A stretch of DNA of 64,000 bases from Chamaecrista fasciculata (lineage: Eukaryota > Streptophyta > Magnoliopsida > Fabales > Fabaceae). The translations under genes were made by a program, and so were the position numbers. Each line of letters starts with the position of its first letter. Position 1 is the stretch's first letter. This document shows, piece by piece, positions 34,668-46,020 of this stretch. The notes under the pieces are model-generated. The model was not told the origin of the DNA. It did not search any database and was given only the letters and a program-made list of their open reading frames with translations. Location: assembly GCA_003254925.1 (NCBI GenBank), contig QANZ01001464.1, forward strand, positions 47,835 through 111,834, given 5' to 3'.

Positions 34668-35067
34668 TTTTTTTTTTATATGATTTCTACGGTCCACACT
34701 ACGCAGCTTTGTCTCTTTTTGTTAAAAACTTGAAATGAAGAGTAATCATTGCACTTAAATAGATTTTGAACTTATATATAAGATGAAGATAGAGTAATCA
34801 TTGCATTTAAATAGATTTTTTCTATGGATTTCTGTTAATATGCCAAGTATGCTTGTCATTTCTTAACCACCAAGTAGTGTGTAGCATATGTGAGATATTT
34901 CCCAAGGTGTCCCAGCTATGCATATATATTTGGATTAATAGGATACCTCGTGCATAGCATCTTACCTTCTTTAATTTATTATTGTATTTATTTATTTATT
35001 AATTTATTAATATGGTTTGTGAGGTTAATTAGCGGATAAAAAAGCACATCTCTCTACTTTTATTTTA
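34668..35067. other. AT-rich intergenic DNA
   Basis: The phrase 'agagtaatcattgca.ttaaatagatttt' occurs twice (34738-34770, 34791-34820), a short direct duplication. Nothing else was recognised. Confidence 0.45.
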
Positions 35068-35457
35068 GGATAAATTACATTTGGTACCATGATCTATGAA
35101 TCGATTTTACTTTGGTATTCTATTCTTTCAAAAGTGACACTTTGGTACTCTGTTCTTTGCACTGTTAATATTTTGGTACCCTGTTCTTTGGATCATTAAC
35201 ACTTTGATACCCTATAAAAGATAGAATAGAGTAAAAAATTGTGAAAGTTTAAGGTACCAAAGTGAAATCGGTCCATAAAACAGGGTACCAAAATGCTAAC
35301 GGTGCAAAGAATAGGGTACCAAAATATCACTTTTGAAAGAACATGGTACCAAAATATTAATGGTGCAAAGATCACGATACCAAAATGTCAATTTTTAAAA
35401 AACAAGATCAAAAATGAAATCAGTCGATAAAACAGAATACTAAAGTATAATTTATCC
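35068..35457. mobile_element. MULE-like MITE, TIR GGATAAATTACA, perfect 9-bp duplication
   Basis: The left end GGATAAATTACATTTGGTAC is inverted at the right ('aatactaaagtataatttat' then CC). Several 'ttggtaccctgttctttg' and 'caaagaatagggtaccaaaa' phrases mirror each other. Flanks are identical 9-mers TTTATTTTA (35059-35067 and 35458-35466). It has no coding capacity. Its ends match the element at 56026-56456, so the two are one family. Confidence 0.82.
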
Positions 35458-36604
35458 TTTATTTTATTTACCTATTCCACCACCACCATATGTATATACA
35501 AAACTTTGCGTGTCCATTAATACTAATTTAAATTTTAGAAATATAAAAAGTTTATAATTATTTTTAAAAATAAAATTGAAATTCTTATTCTATTTTAAAC
35601 TATTGAAAATTTATTCAATCTTTTAATAACTTTTTTATTATTTTATTACAAGTGGTGCAAATTTTAGTATACTATTTAAAAAATATATTTCAATATATGA
35701 TTTAAGTGACTAATTATCACATGTCCGAAAAACGAATATACATGAATTCTTTTTAGATATGTATCTTTTTCTTTCACTCGCTACTAAATAATTTAATTAT
35801 CTTTTTCGGCCAAAAAAAATAATTTAATTATCTTTTATACGTCAGGCTAAAGTGCAATTTGGTTCCTTATTTTTGTAATAGATTGCAATTCAGTCTTTTA
35901 TTTTTTTTATTATTATTTTACAATTCCGGTCTTACAATTTTTTTTTAAAGTTTTACTCCTTAGTCTCAACGGTTGAATATGACTATATTTATTTTGTTTT
36001 AAGTTTGAACTGGATGAGTCCTGAGCTATATATTATGTTTGACGAATCCTTCCTTTGTTTAGTTGGAGTGAGTTGCTTATTTCACAGTCAAACAAGTAAA
36101 ATTGGTCATTTTTCTCTTACTTCATATCTGATTGCGATGAATTTAGAATCACGTGTTACTTTTGACAAGTCTTTTTTCCTTGCTCAATTAGGACTGACTA
36201 TCAACAAATGAGGTTAAAATCAGACTTAAAATAGTTATGAAACCAAAAAAATTAAAAGTTCATATTTTTCACATATTTTTAGAAGTTAATTTTCTTATTC
36301 AATAAATAAGATAAAGAGGAATTTTGTGCATTAAAATAGTTTAAATAAAAATTTTAAATTTTTGCAATATTTTTTAATTATAAATTTCATTTATTTCTCT
36401 TTCTTCTATTATTATTCATACAATTTTTTTTTGATATTCTCTTTCTTCTATTATATATATATTCATCATACAAAAAGTTTTCTTTTATATTTATTCTCCA
36501 TCATAGTTAATCACTCAAAAAATTATTCTCACATATCTTGTACGTCTCTGCTATAAATAATATAATAAAGATGTTTTTATATATATTCAAGGATAAAATA
36601 CAAA
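35458..36604. other. AT-rich DNA with a MITE-like arm
   Basis: From 35847, 'ggctaaagtgcaatttggttcc' resembles the left end of the 8440 element. The right end may lie near 36245 ('gaaaccaaaaaa'), but the match is weak. The remainder is very AT-rich. The junction with GC-rich retrotransposon DNA is abrupt at about 36605. Confidence 0.35.
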
Positions 36605-36619
36605 AAATGTACCTGTGGT

Positions 36620-37411
36620 TTGGCCCGATTTCATAGCATCGTAGCTGCTGCGGCCGCCCATGCCTCCCAGACTGTAACGCACAATCTCACGAGGGAGGTT
36701 GCCAATCTGAGGGCAGAGGCAAGGGCGGCCGAGGGTGCTGAGGAGAGGAAAGCACTAGAAGCTGTTAGGGACAAGGCCCTGGAGGATGCCCAAGCTCAGA
36801 GGGCGCTGGTGAAGAAGCTGGAGGAAGAGAAGAAGAGGGAGAGAGAGAGAAGGAAGAAGGCAGAACAAGAGGCGGCCGCGGCGGTGCAGGAGGCGACGAT
36901 GCAGCGGGGCGATGCGACGGCTGCTCGAGAAGAGCTTGAGGCTCACAAGGCGGGGGAGGCCCAGAGGAAGTATCTGGCGTGCCGAGACGAGCGGTCGCAC
37001 TGGTACTGGTATTATGTGAACGCGTCTGCCCGCGACTTTGAAAACTGCCGGAAGCAGCTAAGTTTGCTGAACCCCGGGCTGAATGAGGCGGGAATCGACT
37101 ATACCCATGAGGTGCTGCGGGACGGGCAGGGCTGTTATGAGATCCAGGTGCGCGCTGACGATGACGAGCCTCACACCCCGATGCCCGACAAGCCTGCCGA
37201 CTGGACCATCCATGCCTATGAGGTGGCAGAGGGGCGATCGCGGCTCAGGCCAGGAGATGAGGGATACGTGCCCCCGGCGGACATGCTGAGTACCGCAGGT
37301 AATCAGGCGGACGTTGAGAATCCGACCGTGGCTGAGGACAGCGTGGGAGGTGAAGGCAGTGGCGAGCATGTCCCGGAGGCAGCCAATACTACTCTGATTT
37401 CGGATGACTGA
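36620..37411 (+). CDS. Antisense extra ORF of the Tat-type element (coiled-coil protein, 5'-truncated)
   Basis: An open frame of 263 codons has no ATG at its 5' end (it opens with TTG at 36620; the first in-frame ATG is at about 36899). It is GC-rich, in contrast to the flanking AT-rich DNA. The first 110 residues are Ala, Glu, Lys and Arg-rich (KKLEEEKKRERERRKKAEQE), a clear coiled coil. Next comes CRDERSHWYWYYVNASARDF, then an acidic, Gly-rich tail ending in TLISDD. Some Tat-lineage elements (for instance Grande) carry an extra ORF of unknown function in antisense orientation downstream of pol, and this position and strand fit. Function is unknown. It could instead be a host-gene fragment, but I recognise no such gene. 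Confidence 0.55.
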   Translation: MARFHSIVAAAAAHASQTVTHNLTREVANLRAEARAAEGAEERKALEAVRDKALEDAQAQRALVKKLEEEKKRERERRKKAEQEAAAAVQEATMQRGDATAAREELEAHKAGEAQRKYLACRDERSHWYWYYVNASARDFENCRKQLSLLNPGLNEAGIDYTHEVLRDGQGCYEIQVRADDDEPHTPMPDKPADWTIHAYEVAEGRSRLRPGDEGYVPPADMLSTAGNQADVENPTVAEDSVGGEGSGEHVPEAANTTLISDD

Positions 37412-37699
37412 GTCATCCTGTTGTAAAAATTTTTTGTTGGGGGTGTGTTTTCCCCCTTTTTTCTTTTGAATTTGTACAGGGCGTGTGTGCCCTTTATTGG
37501 ATATTTGAGGGCGTGTGTGCCCGTCTAATGTTGATGAATGCTATGGTCGTGCGGCCTGAGAATTTGCTGGGCCATAAGGCCCATATTTTGATAAATGTGT
37601 TGAATACATGTGATCGTTGTTTTATCTGCTTGAGATATTTATTTTATTTGCGCAAGTATGTATGTATGTGTGTCCGCCCAACTTTGTTGGCGATCGGAC
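37412..37699 (+). other. Region between the antisense ORF and the RT remnant
   Basis: It begins with the 3' side of the antisense ORF. The hairpin-like phrase GGGCGTGTGTGCCC occurs twice (about 37480 and 37509), and a 'gtatgtatgtatgtgtg' run is at 37657-37673. It is non-coding. RNase H and integrase, expected here in an intact element, are deleted. Confidence 0.5.
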
Positions 37700-38769
37700 T
37701 GGGGGGCTAGCCAGTCATGAGGTAGTGGTCCAGCATGACGTATGAGCAACTTCTCGGGCTCATGGGCGCGCGGAGCGCCTGAAAGAAAGCATATGGAGGC
37801 GTCCCTCCTACTTTCGAGCTCTTCATTGGAGCGTTAATGATTTCAAGAAGGGTAAGCATCGGTCGCCAGACCTTTCTAGGAAGCGATGGAGCGCGGCTAT
37901 GTGCCCATTGAGGCGTTGTACCTCCTACAGGGTTTTTGGTGATGTCATGTCGAGGATGGCTTGACATTGATCCGGATTGGCCTCTATCCCGCGCTGGGAG
38001 ATCATGAAGCCTAGGAACTTGCCCCCGGCGACCCCGAAAGCGCACTTGGCCAGGTTGAGGCGTAGTCTGTAGTGGCGGAGAATCTGGAAGATTTCCTGCA
38101 GGTCATCAAGGTGGTCGCCACCAGCCTTTGTTTTGACGACCATGTCATTGACGTAGACTTCGATGTTTTTGCCCACATTGTCTTTGAAGAAGAGGTCCAT
38201 CATCCTCTGATATGTGGTGCCCACGTTCTTCAAGCCGAAAGGCATGACGTTATAGCAGTAGATACCCTGCTCGGTGATGAAGGCCGTTTTGTCGACGTCC
38301 TTGGGATTCATTCTGATCTGGTTGTAGCCTGAAAAGGCGTCTAGGAAGCTTAAAGTGGCGTACCCGCAGGTGTTGTCCACTAACTTGTCAATGCTAGGCA
38401 GCGGGTGGAGATCCTTGGGGGTTGCCTTGTTCAGGTCCGTGAAGTCCACGCACATTCGCCATTTGCCATTGTGCTTGGGGACCAAGACAACGTTGGACAA
38501 CCAGGTGGGATATTTGGTTTCCCGTATGAAGTCGGCCACCAAGAGCTTGTTTACCTCTTCCTTTGCGGCGAGCTGCCGCTCTAGTCCCAAGACTCGCTTC
38601 TTTTGAAACACCCCGCGACGGTCATCTACATCGAGGGAATGCATGACCAGTTTGGGGTCTACGCCGGGCATGTCCGAGGCGGACCATGCAAAGATATCGC
38701 CGTTGGCGAGCAGGAAGTCGGATAGCCTGGCTTTCTGCTGTGCGGCTAGGTTTGCTGAGATGCTCACTG
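37700..38769 (-). pseudogene. Reverse transcriptase remnant of the Tat-type element
   Basis: An open frame of 280 codons (38767-37925) covers the linker and the RT fingers and palm: WRMCVDFTDLNKATPKD, LSFLDAFSGYNQIRM, MPFGLKNVG, EVYVNDMVVKTK and GKFLGFMISQRGIEANP. The catalytic box, normally Y-V-D-D, reads Y-V-N-D, so a metal-binding Asp is lost. A TAG at 37925-37927 ends the frame, and recognisable but stop-ridden sequence (EVQRLNGHIAALHRF) continues to about 37700. Upstream, the solo LTR separates it from the protease. Confidence 0.85.
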
Positions 38770-40368
38770 TGATGGAGATTGTGCCCTAGGGCCAATCATC
38801 TTATAGATATGTTTGGAACATATCAATTAATTTATAGAGATAAATTAATGGTTATCATATTATTAGCATGTTTACTATGATAACAGTCTGTGATTAATTA
38901 TGAGATAATTAATCTAAACTGTCCATGGTCGCTCATTCAAGTGGGAACTAGAAATGAACTAAGACCAGCCTTACCTCGGTGCATAGAGATGCATGCACTA
39001 GATGCTGGGACGAGAGTCATGGTGCAATTATGTAAGGAGTTACAAATTGCTGGACCGACCCGGAGAGTTCTGCATGGGTTTCAGTCATTAGCTGGTCTCT
39101 CCTGTACNNNNNNNNNNNNNNNNNNNNNNNNNNNNNNNNNNNNNNNNNNNNNNNNNNNNNNNNNNNNNNNNNNNNNNNNNNNNNNNNNNNNNNNNNNNNN
39201 NNNNNNNNNNNNNNNNNNNNNNNNNNNNNNNNNNNNNNNNNNNNNNNNNNNNNNNNNTTTTATTAATTAAAATCATGGCTTGAATTTGAAATTCAAAAGA
39301 TTTGATCTAGATTTCAAATGATTGAATTAAAAATATTAAGGTAATATTTTAATTCAATATTATAGGGGAATTCGAAATTCTAAGATTAAATTGGATTAAA
39401 GATATTAGTGTAATATTTTAATTCAAATAAACTAGAATTCAAGATTCAAAAAGATTGAGTTAAAGATATTAAGGTAATTCTTTAAATCAATATTGTTGGA
39501 AAAATAACAAATTAGTTATAACTTCCTAAGAGTTAGGTTAGTTATTTTAATTTATTAAATTCCAACAAAAAGTTGGCATGGGGATGACGCATGGGCTTGG
39601 AAGATCTTGGAAGATTTGATCTTCCAATTTGATTCTCCAAGATTGCATTTTGAATCCAATTTAAATATTATGGTAATATTTTAAATTGGAATTCAAGTCA
39701 TAAAATATGTGATATTGAGATATCATAATTTTATAATTTGATAATTATATATTTTAGGGATTCCCTAAATATAATTATCAAAGTCCTCAAACCCTATAAA
39801 AAGGAAGCCATAAGTCGACTAAGTAGAGAGCCTCATGCATACTTAGAAAATCGACTTTAGCCTAGTTCTTCTCAAGGAGAGAAAAATTCGATTTTGCTCT
39901 GAGTGAGGAGATAGAAAATCGGAACCCTAGTTTCATAGAGAGAGAAAGTGGCGCATAACTCTAAAGGAGTTTAGAGGTTGTGTGACAAGGTTGTGTGGGA
40001 TCAAGAATTGGATTCTTGATCAAGGCGCCATATTGTTCTTGGAGAATTCAAGAAGAGTTCTTGAATTAAAGAACACCGTAAATAAAGGTCCCTGATTCAC
40101 TTGGAGAAGTGAAGGAGGCTAGCACCTAGGCATCTCCAAAACTGTTCGTGTGGATTACCGGCGGAGGAAGGACGCATCACGTGGACTTCTAGGATACGCC
40201 CCGTACAACCAAACCGATTGAAACTCGTGAGGTATACCACTATCTAAAAGTTTTAAATTCAGCTAGCGGATCCGTTCGGGAATTCTAGGCCCTTACGCGT
40301 TTTATGTTTAAAGTTTTATTTTCTGTTTTTGCTTCCGCTGCGTTCTAGGCGCCCCTGAATTCCCAACA
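38770..40368 (+). mobile_element. Solo LTR, family A (contains the N gap)
   Basis: It starts TGATGGAGATTGTGCCC (other copies TGTTGG...) and ends GAATTCCCAACA. It is flanked by identical CACTG (38765-38769 and 40369-40373), so it integrated as a retrotransposon and lost its interior. It splits the reading frame of the Tat-type element between protease and RT. Related copies lie at 61738-62987 (plus) and 62988-64000 (minus). The internal N run has placeholder length. No ORF of substance. Confidence 0.85.
39108..39257. other. Assembly gap (150 N)
   Basis: The gap lies within the family A LTR. Sequence on both sides can be matched to the copy at 61738: the left edge corresponds to 62073 and the right edge to 62901. 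The true missing DNA is therefore probably near 830 bp, not 150. Frames called across the Ns are artefacts. Confidence 0.9.
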
Positions 40369-42814
40369 CACTGTTCGCTCCGGGTGCCCGGGGAAGTGAA
40401 TCTGGACAAGCGCGTCCGAAGGTGTAGGGCGTGCGCCCTCTACCTAAAACGTAAGATGAGATACGGGTAAGTAAAGTGTGCAAGAGATTCCGTAAAGAGA
40501 AATGATATTTCATTAAGTAAATAACTTGTCCGCCATGGGTAGGTCGGAGCATACATAGGAATGATAAAGCTGGGCCTTAAGCATTTTAGGGAATGGGGGA
40601 AAACGAACTTAGAAACATAACAGAAAGGTGAAAGATTGCAACTAATCTTAAGGCCGGGCGGCTAATCCGCCCATTTAGAGTTAGCTACAGATCTAAGAGG
40701 CGTCAGCCACTGGCGTGGTCTACCTCATCACATAGGTCTGTGATTTCTGTTGTTGCGCTTGTGTCTGCATCCTCTCCGGCGGGCTCCGGGGGAGGAGATT
40801 CCGGTTTTCCCTCCATGAATGGGCCAGTCTGGCAGCCAGGGTCGATCGTGACCCGGGCCAAGCTTGTTGCGTAGCATCGGCGACCTTCCAGCTGGTCGCC
40901 TCAGAGACTTGCTGTGCCCCATCGGGTTGGAAACTTCATCAGCAAGTGAGCAGTGGAGATCACGGCTCGGAACGCATTCAGGCTTGGGCGCCCGAGGATA
41001 GCGTTGTAGGCGGATGGGGTGGCCACAACGATGAAGCTAGCATATACAACAGATGTTCTGGGAGGTTCTCCATCTCCCTCCAGGGTGAGCTTGGTTTCGA
41101 GAACTCCCTCGGCGGGCGTCCTGGTCCCTGCGAAGCCAATCAAGGGCTTGTGGAAAGGTTTGAGGGCGCCGAGGGGGATGCCGAAGTGCTCGAATGCGTG
41201 GAAGTACAGGATGTCAGAAGATGATCCTTGGTCCACTAGGATTCTCCGCACGTCAATTTCGCCGATACGTGCCATGATGACCATGGGCTCGTCGTACTCA
41301 ACGGGCTTCAGCTCATCGTGGGTGAATGTGATTGGCGCGTGAATGTCCTCGTGGGAGCGTTTGTTGGTATAGTGCATACACATAATCGACTAGATGATGG
41401 TTTTGTGATTGTGGGGCGTCTTATGCCTGTGGATTCCACCGGAGATGGTGTTGATCACATTTCTGGCGGACGCTTCACTCTGTTTCGTGCTGGCGCTTCC
41501 ATCCTCCGCAGTCTTCCTGTTTTTTGTGTAAGAGGCGTCCAGATCAGTTTCAGGTCTATTCTTTTGCTTGTACTCCGCCAGGTGGCCGTCTCGGATGAAT
41601 TGTTCGATGGCATCCTTCAGCGAGATGCATTCATCAGTTGTGTGGCCATAGCCATTGTGGTATCGGCAATGTTTGCTGGTGTCTCTTGGGCGACCAGACT
41701 TAACGGGGAGCGGCTTCGCCACGGGGAAGATCTCGAGCGTCCCGCAGGCGCCCAAGATTTCTGACCTGGAAACAGTGAGAATATGATAAGTTGGGAATTT
41801 GCCAGTGAATGGCGGGCGTGATGATCCCTGTGATGAGCTGGAAGGCCGATCGTGCCTCTTCCACTTCCCGTTACCGTTTCCGTTGCCGTTTTGGTTTCGG
41901 CCGCCAGGTTGGCTGTTCTGTATATCCTTGAGTTTACTGAAGCGACTCTTGGAGGCGAGCTGGTTGTCCTCCTTAAGTAAGAAATCACTGACTTGTTTCA
42001 GCAATGCATCCAAAGTCTTCGGGTTGGCGAGCGCCAACTCGTTAGAAACATTGCTGGGGCGAAGCCCCTACTTAAAGGCGTGGATCGCCACGCTGTCCTC
42101 CAAATCCTCCACCTCGTGGCAACGCTCGGAGAAACGCTTGAGGAAGTCACAGAGGCTTTCGCTGGGGCCCTGGATGACATCCGCCACCACTGTTGAAGGC
42201 TTCTTATAGACAATGCTTTTTTCAAAGCGCTTCAGAAAGGCGGCCACCAGCTCTTCAAAGGTACTGATGGAGTAATCCAGAAGGCGGGAGTACCAGTGAA
42301 GGGCTTCTTGACCAAGTGTGGTGGGAAAGAGTTTGCACTTCTTCCCCTCGGAGATGGACGTCAGCTGGACAGCGGCATTGAAGCCTTTCATGTGCAGATT
42401 TGGGTCTGCGGCGGGCTCGTAAGGTGCCATCTTGACGGGCATCTTGAAGCCCTGCGGAATGACGTCACGCTGGATGGACAGCGCGAACGGCCCCTTCTGG
42501 GGGATGAAGGTGCCCGGCTCGTCTTCGAAACCAGCGGCGGGCGCATTGTTTTGGGCCGATTCTACCGTTGTGTTGCGGCGAGTGGAGTTCGGACCCTGAG
42601 GCGTCCCAGTGGGAGTGCTATGAATGGAGAGACTCTGGAACTCGCGGCGAAGGGCGTCCGTCTGTTCCTTCATCATCATGCGGACCCTGGACATGATGTC
42701 CTGGGCCTCAAAAGTCTGGCCAGTGGCGCCCGTCTCTGTCGCGGGTGGTGCAGCTCGAGAGTGTGCTCCCTCTTCTCCGTGTTCCTTATGTTCATGGTCC
42801 TCTTGAGATCCAGG
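40369..42814 (-). pseudogene. Gag-protease region of the Tat-type element
   Basis: One frame runs from 42814 down to about 40690 and is broken by TAG at 42068, TAG at 41390 and TGA near 40901. Residues from the 42694-42068 part include the gag core: FKMPVKMAPYEPAADPNLHM, LGQEALHWYSRLLDYSISTF and LCDFLKRFSERCHEVED. Part 42037-41390 has a CRYHNGYGHTTDEC knuckle, the CHHC variant known from Tat gag. Part 41383-40901 has the aspartic protease: RRILVDQGSSSDILYFHAF and NAILGRPSLNAFRAV. The N-terminal 23 codons lie at 53502-53434, beyond the Athila-like insertion, in the same frame. The stretch 40369-40690 is a decayed linker. Confidence 0.85.
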
Positions 42815-42819
42815 GCCGT

Positions 42820-44248
42820 TGACAGGGACACACGTCGTGAAGTGTCAAACGCAATCAAATTAATTATACTCCAGCCTTGCAAGTATAACTATATTTATTA
42901 GGAATATAGTATAGATGCACACCCAAGGTCGAACTCTCGCGGAACTCGATGTGATGAGACAAGAAAAACTATGACGAAGGGTTATAGCTTCTGTTCTTGA
43001 GGGTTGTCACGATTTAATGGATATTTTAAGGAATCACAAAAAATACTTTAGAGAAAACCCTAGAGATGGACTATCATGGTTCATTCATTATAAAGACTAG
43101 ATAATTAACATGCAAATACTTTTCTATGAGAGAACATGCATCTAAACTATAGACACAATCAATCAAACAATAGAGAGGATACAAATTAGGATTAATAACT
43201 CATTTACGACTGGATTCATGAGCTATTTGCCAAAGCTCTTCGGGATGATCTATATTATTATCACGCCGGAACAATAAACAACTATATATATAACTATGGA
43301 ACTCCTAATATGCAAATAAGACATTGTAAACCACCCTTTAACAAACCTTAAAGAGCTACTTCATTAATCGTGAGAGAGGCCAGACTCCGGGAATGCCAAC
43401 ACTCAATACTTTAACAAAGTATGATCTACTACTTATATATAACAAAACTATAACAAGTACACTTGAAAGAGTTAGTCATACCTCATAAATGCAAATATCA
43501 ACATATGAACTCAACAATTAGTCATAGTGAACTCAAGCCACATCCTTGAGGCATTCCTCAAGCATCTACCTACTTAGTTACTCATACTCTAAGATGAGCA
43601 CTAACCTAAACTAAAGTGACTTGATTTCTAATCTGAAAACTGGTTCTTTGAGCGTGGAATGGCGACCTCTATTTATAGTGTAGAGTAGTGTGCTTGATCC
43701 GCAAGTCAAGGAGAAGAAAATCACATCTGCGCCGTTGGCTGAGTCGGCGGCGCAGATTAATTCCTGCGTTATTCTGATAATATCTCTGTATCTTGAATCG
43801 TGGCCATACAAAACATGCTCCACTGCTTCGAATATTCTGCGCCGCGAGATTTCCCTTTTGAGCCGCTGGCTCAAAGAGGCGGCGCAGACCCAAAGTCTAT
43901 CTGCTGACGTCTTATTCCAGAATATTCCTGAGCCGTGTAAATTCCGTGTTTGCGCCGGCGGCGCACACGATGGCGCAGAATTATCTTTTGCTCAACGCGG
44001 TTTTCTAGAATCTTCCGATATTTCCTTTGTGGTTTGGCCTTGTTTGGATGTCTGAAACACTAAATAAACCATTAAGTAGCACCTATTTATAAAATACAAT
44101 AAATAACGCTAGTTAACTCATTTTATTCACTTTATTCCACCACACCTTAGTGTTGCCCTTAGCATATTAATTTGTCTAATTTTAATATATTAATATCATA
44201 AACATACTAAAAGAAGGCCAAATAAGTTGTTCACTTTTGGGCTGATCA
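42820..44248 (-). repeat. 3' LTR of the Athila-like element
   Basis: 1429 bp, closely similar to 52014-53433; by eye a few percent of positions differ. It holds three GC-rich palindromes at about 43728-43770, 43840-43890 and 43953-43980 in otherwise AT-rich DNA. Frames of about 87-121 codons across these palindromes are repeat-derived. Confidence 0.92.
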
Positions 44249-44262
44249 AATCCCCCACACTT
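44249..44262 (-). other. Polypurine tract next to the 3' LTR
   Basis: On the minus strand it reads AAGTGTGGGGGATT, directly before the LTR's TGATCA. This is the normal plus-strand priming site for reverse transcription. Near-identical motifs occur at about 45542, 45631 and 48545. Confidence 0.8.
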
Positions 44263-46020
44263 AAGACTTTGCACTCCTGAGCAAAGGTACAAAGTAGAAG
44301 AAGAAAGAACATGCCAAAGAATCAAGAAACTTTCCCAAGTTCATGATTCAAGGTTAGCACATAATTACAACCTATAGCTAAAGAACTCACTAAGCAAGAA
44401 ACCAAGTAGCATAACTTAACCTTTATAAGACCAATTCCATAAGTGTATCACTCTCCTCACTAATTGGGTATCATTTTTCTCTAGTCATTCCTTAGGCTAA
44501 GTTCCTACCATAGGCTTGTAGAAATTCTCAAAGTCTCCACTTTGATGAAATAATGATTCTTAATCAAGAGGACTTTTAATAGGGTTGTAATGTATGGGAA
44601 AGGCTAATATATGTATGTGGAAAGAAATATAGGGAGAAAAGAAAGGAAAGTTGCTGTTAGACTTACAAAATTTCTTTTCAAGATTTCCTTAACAATTCAA
44701 CTCCTTTTATTTGAAGAAAGTAGCTAGCTCACAATGAGGCTCATTTTGAGTCATTTGGCACATGACTCTATTCTTTTGACTGACCAGTCTTTTTCTCTTG
44801 ATAGGCTCTTATGATAATGCTTTGATTATTTGAGTTTTCTCAAAGATACTTTTGTTTGCTCGACTTATATACTCTTTTTTTTTCTTTTGTCGATATATAT
44901 ATATATTTTTTTCTAACAACTTTGCTAGCTAAATTCACCTTTGAGGATTAAATTGAAAAGTCTATCTTTACAGGAAAACTTATAAGTACACCTTAGTGTA
45001 TAGGCTCAAAGGGGCTAACAAAGGGTATATTTGGTAACTGGCTAGTGTTTGGGATAAAAGGGTTGAATAAATAAATGCCTCCATCATATCAACAATCATT
45101 AAATCTAATAAGCTTTAACCAAGAATTAAGACAAGTTCTAGAGAAAACAAAGCTAAGAGACTAATCTCTCTATATATTGTATTTTATATTATATATATAG
45201 GCTTAATCATCCAACTAGGCTGAGTTTCTCTCAAATTGGTCTATAAAAATCAAATACTACTACTAAACTTAGAATATTACTTAGATTATTCAAAGGCTAT
45301 AGAAAATAACTAAGACTAAACTCTTATCATGAATATAGAATTATTCACTCAATACTCTAAACATATTAAAAATTCGACTAATTCGAATTCTACTCAAAAA
45401 GTGAAAAATAAAAAGTGAAGTAAATTTAAATCAAATACTAAAAATGGGAAAATAAAATTTTTAAAATTGTGGTTTATTGAATGTTTTAGATGAAAAAGTT
45501 TTTGGGTGAACCAAAATATAAGTTACTTTAACTTAATCCTCTCCCCCACACTTAAAACGTAACATTATCCCCAATGTTAGACTAAAATAGGAGTAAAGAA
45601 CTATGTTAAGGTGTGAATTACTCCTCTCTCCCCCACACTTAGAAGAACACATTCTCCTCAATGCGGAAGGAAAGGTAGGAGGAATTTTAAAATGTAGGAA
45701 CTATCAGAATTTTATTTATTAAAAATAGTATTTATATATATATATATATATATTTTCGATTTTAAAGATTTTTTTATATTTTTATGGGTTTTGAAATATA
45801 AAGAAATAAAATGGCTTGAGAACAAATAATAAATAAAGTTCAAATAAATATTGCATTAATGAGAATTCAAATGTAAATTGTTAACAAAGAATAAAAGACA
45901 GAAAATTAAAAGATAGAAAAATCATAAATGATAGAATTAGAAAAGACAGAATTATAAAAATGCAAACTAATCCTAGAAAGCAAATAAAACATAATTAAAA
46001 ATGCATGACTAATTCTTAGA
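44263..46020 (-). other. Non-coding 3' part of the Athila-like element
   Basis: 1.76 kb of AT-rich sequence between the extra ORF and the 3' LTR. It holds two internal copies of the polypurine motif (plus strand CCCCCACACTTA at about 45542 and 45631), and TA-rich runs near 44895 and 45735. No ORF could be supported. Confidence 0.6.

Noticed and set aside
36620..37411. Ordinary host gene for a coiled-coil protein
   Set aside because: It lacks an ATG, abuts RT remnants of an element in the opposite strand, and fits the known antisense ORF position of Tat elements; kept as element ORF with moderate confidence.
38890..39276. Frames running through the N gap on both strands
   Set aside because: They exist only because Ns were translated; the sequence is LTR.
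43690..44055. Frames of about 87-139 codons in both Athila-like LTRs (also 52865-53284)
   Set aside because: Produced by the GC palindromes within the LTRs; they differ between the LTRs by indels and match no family.
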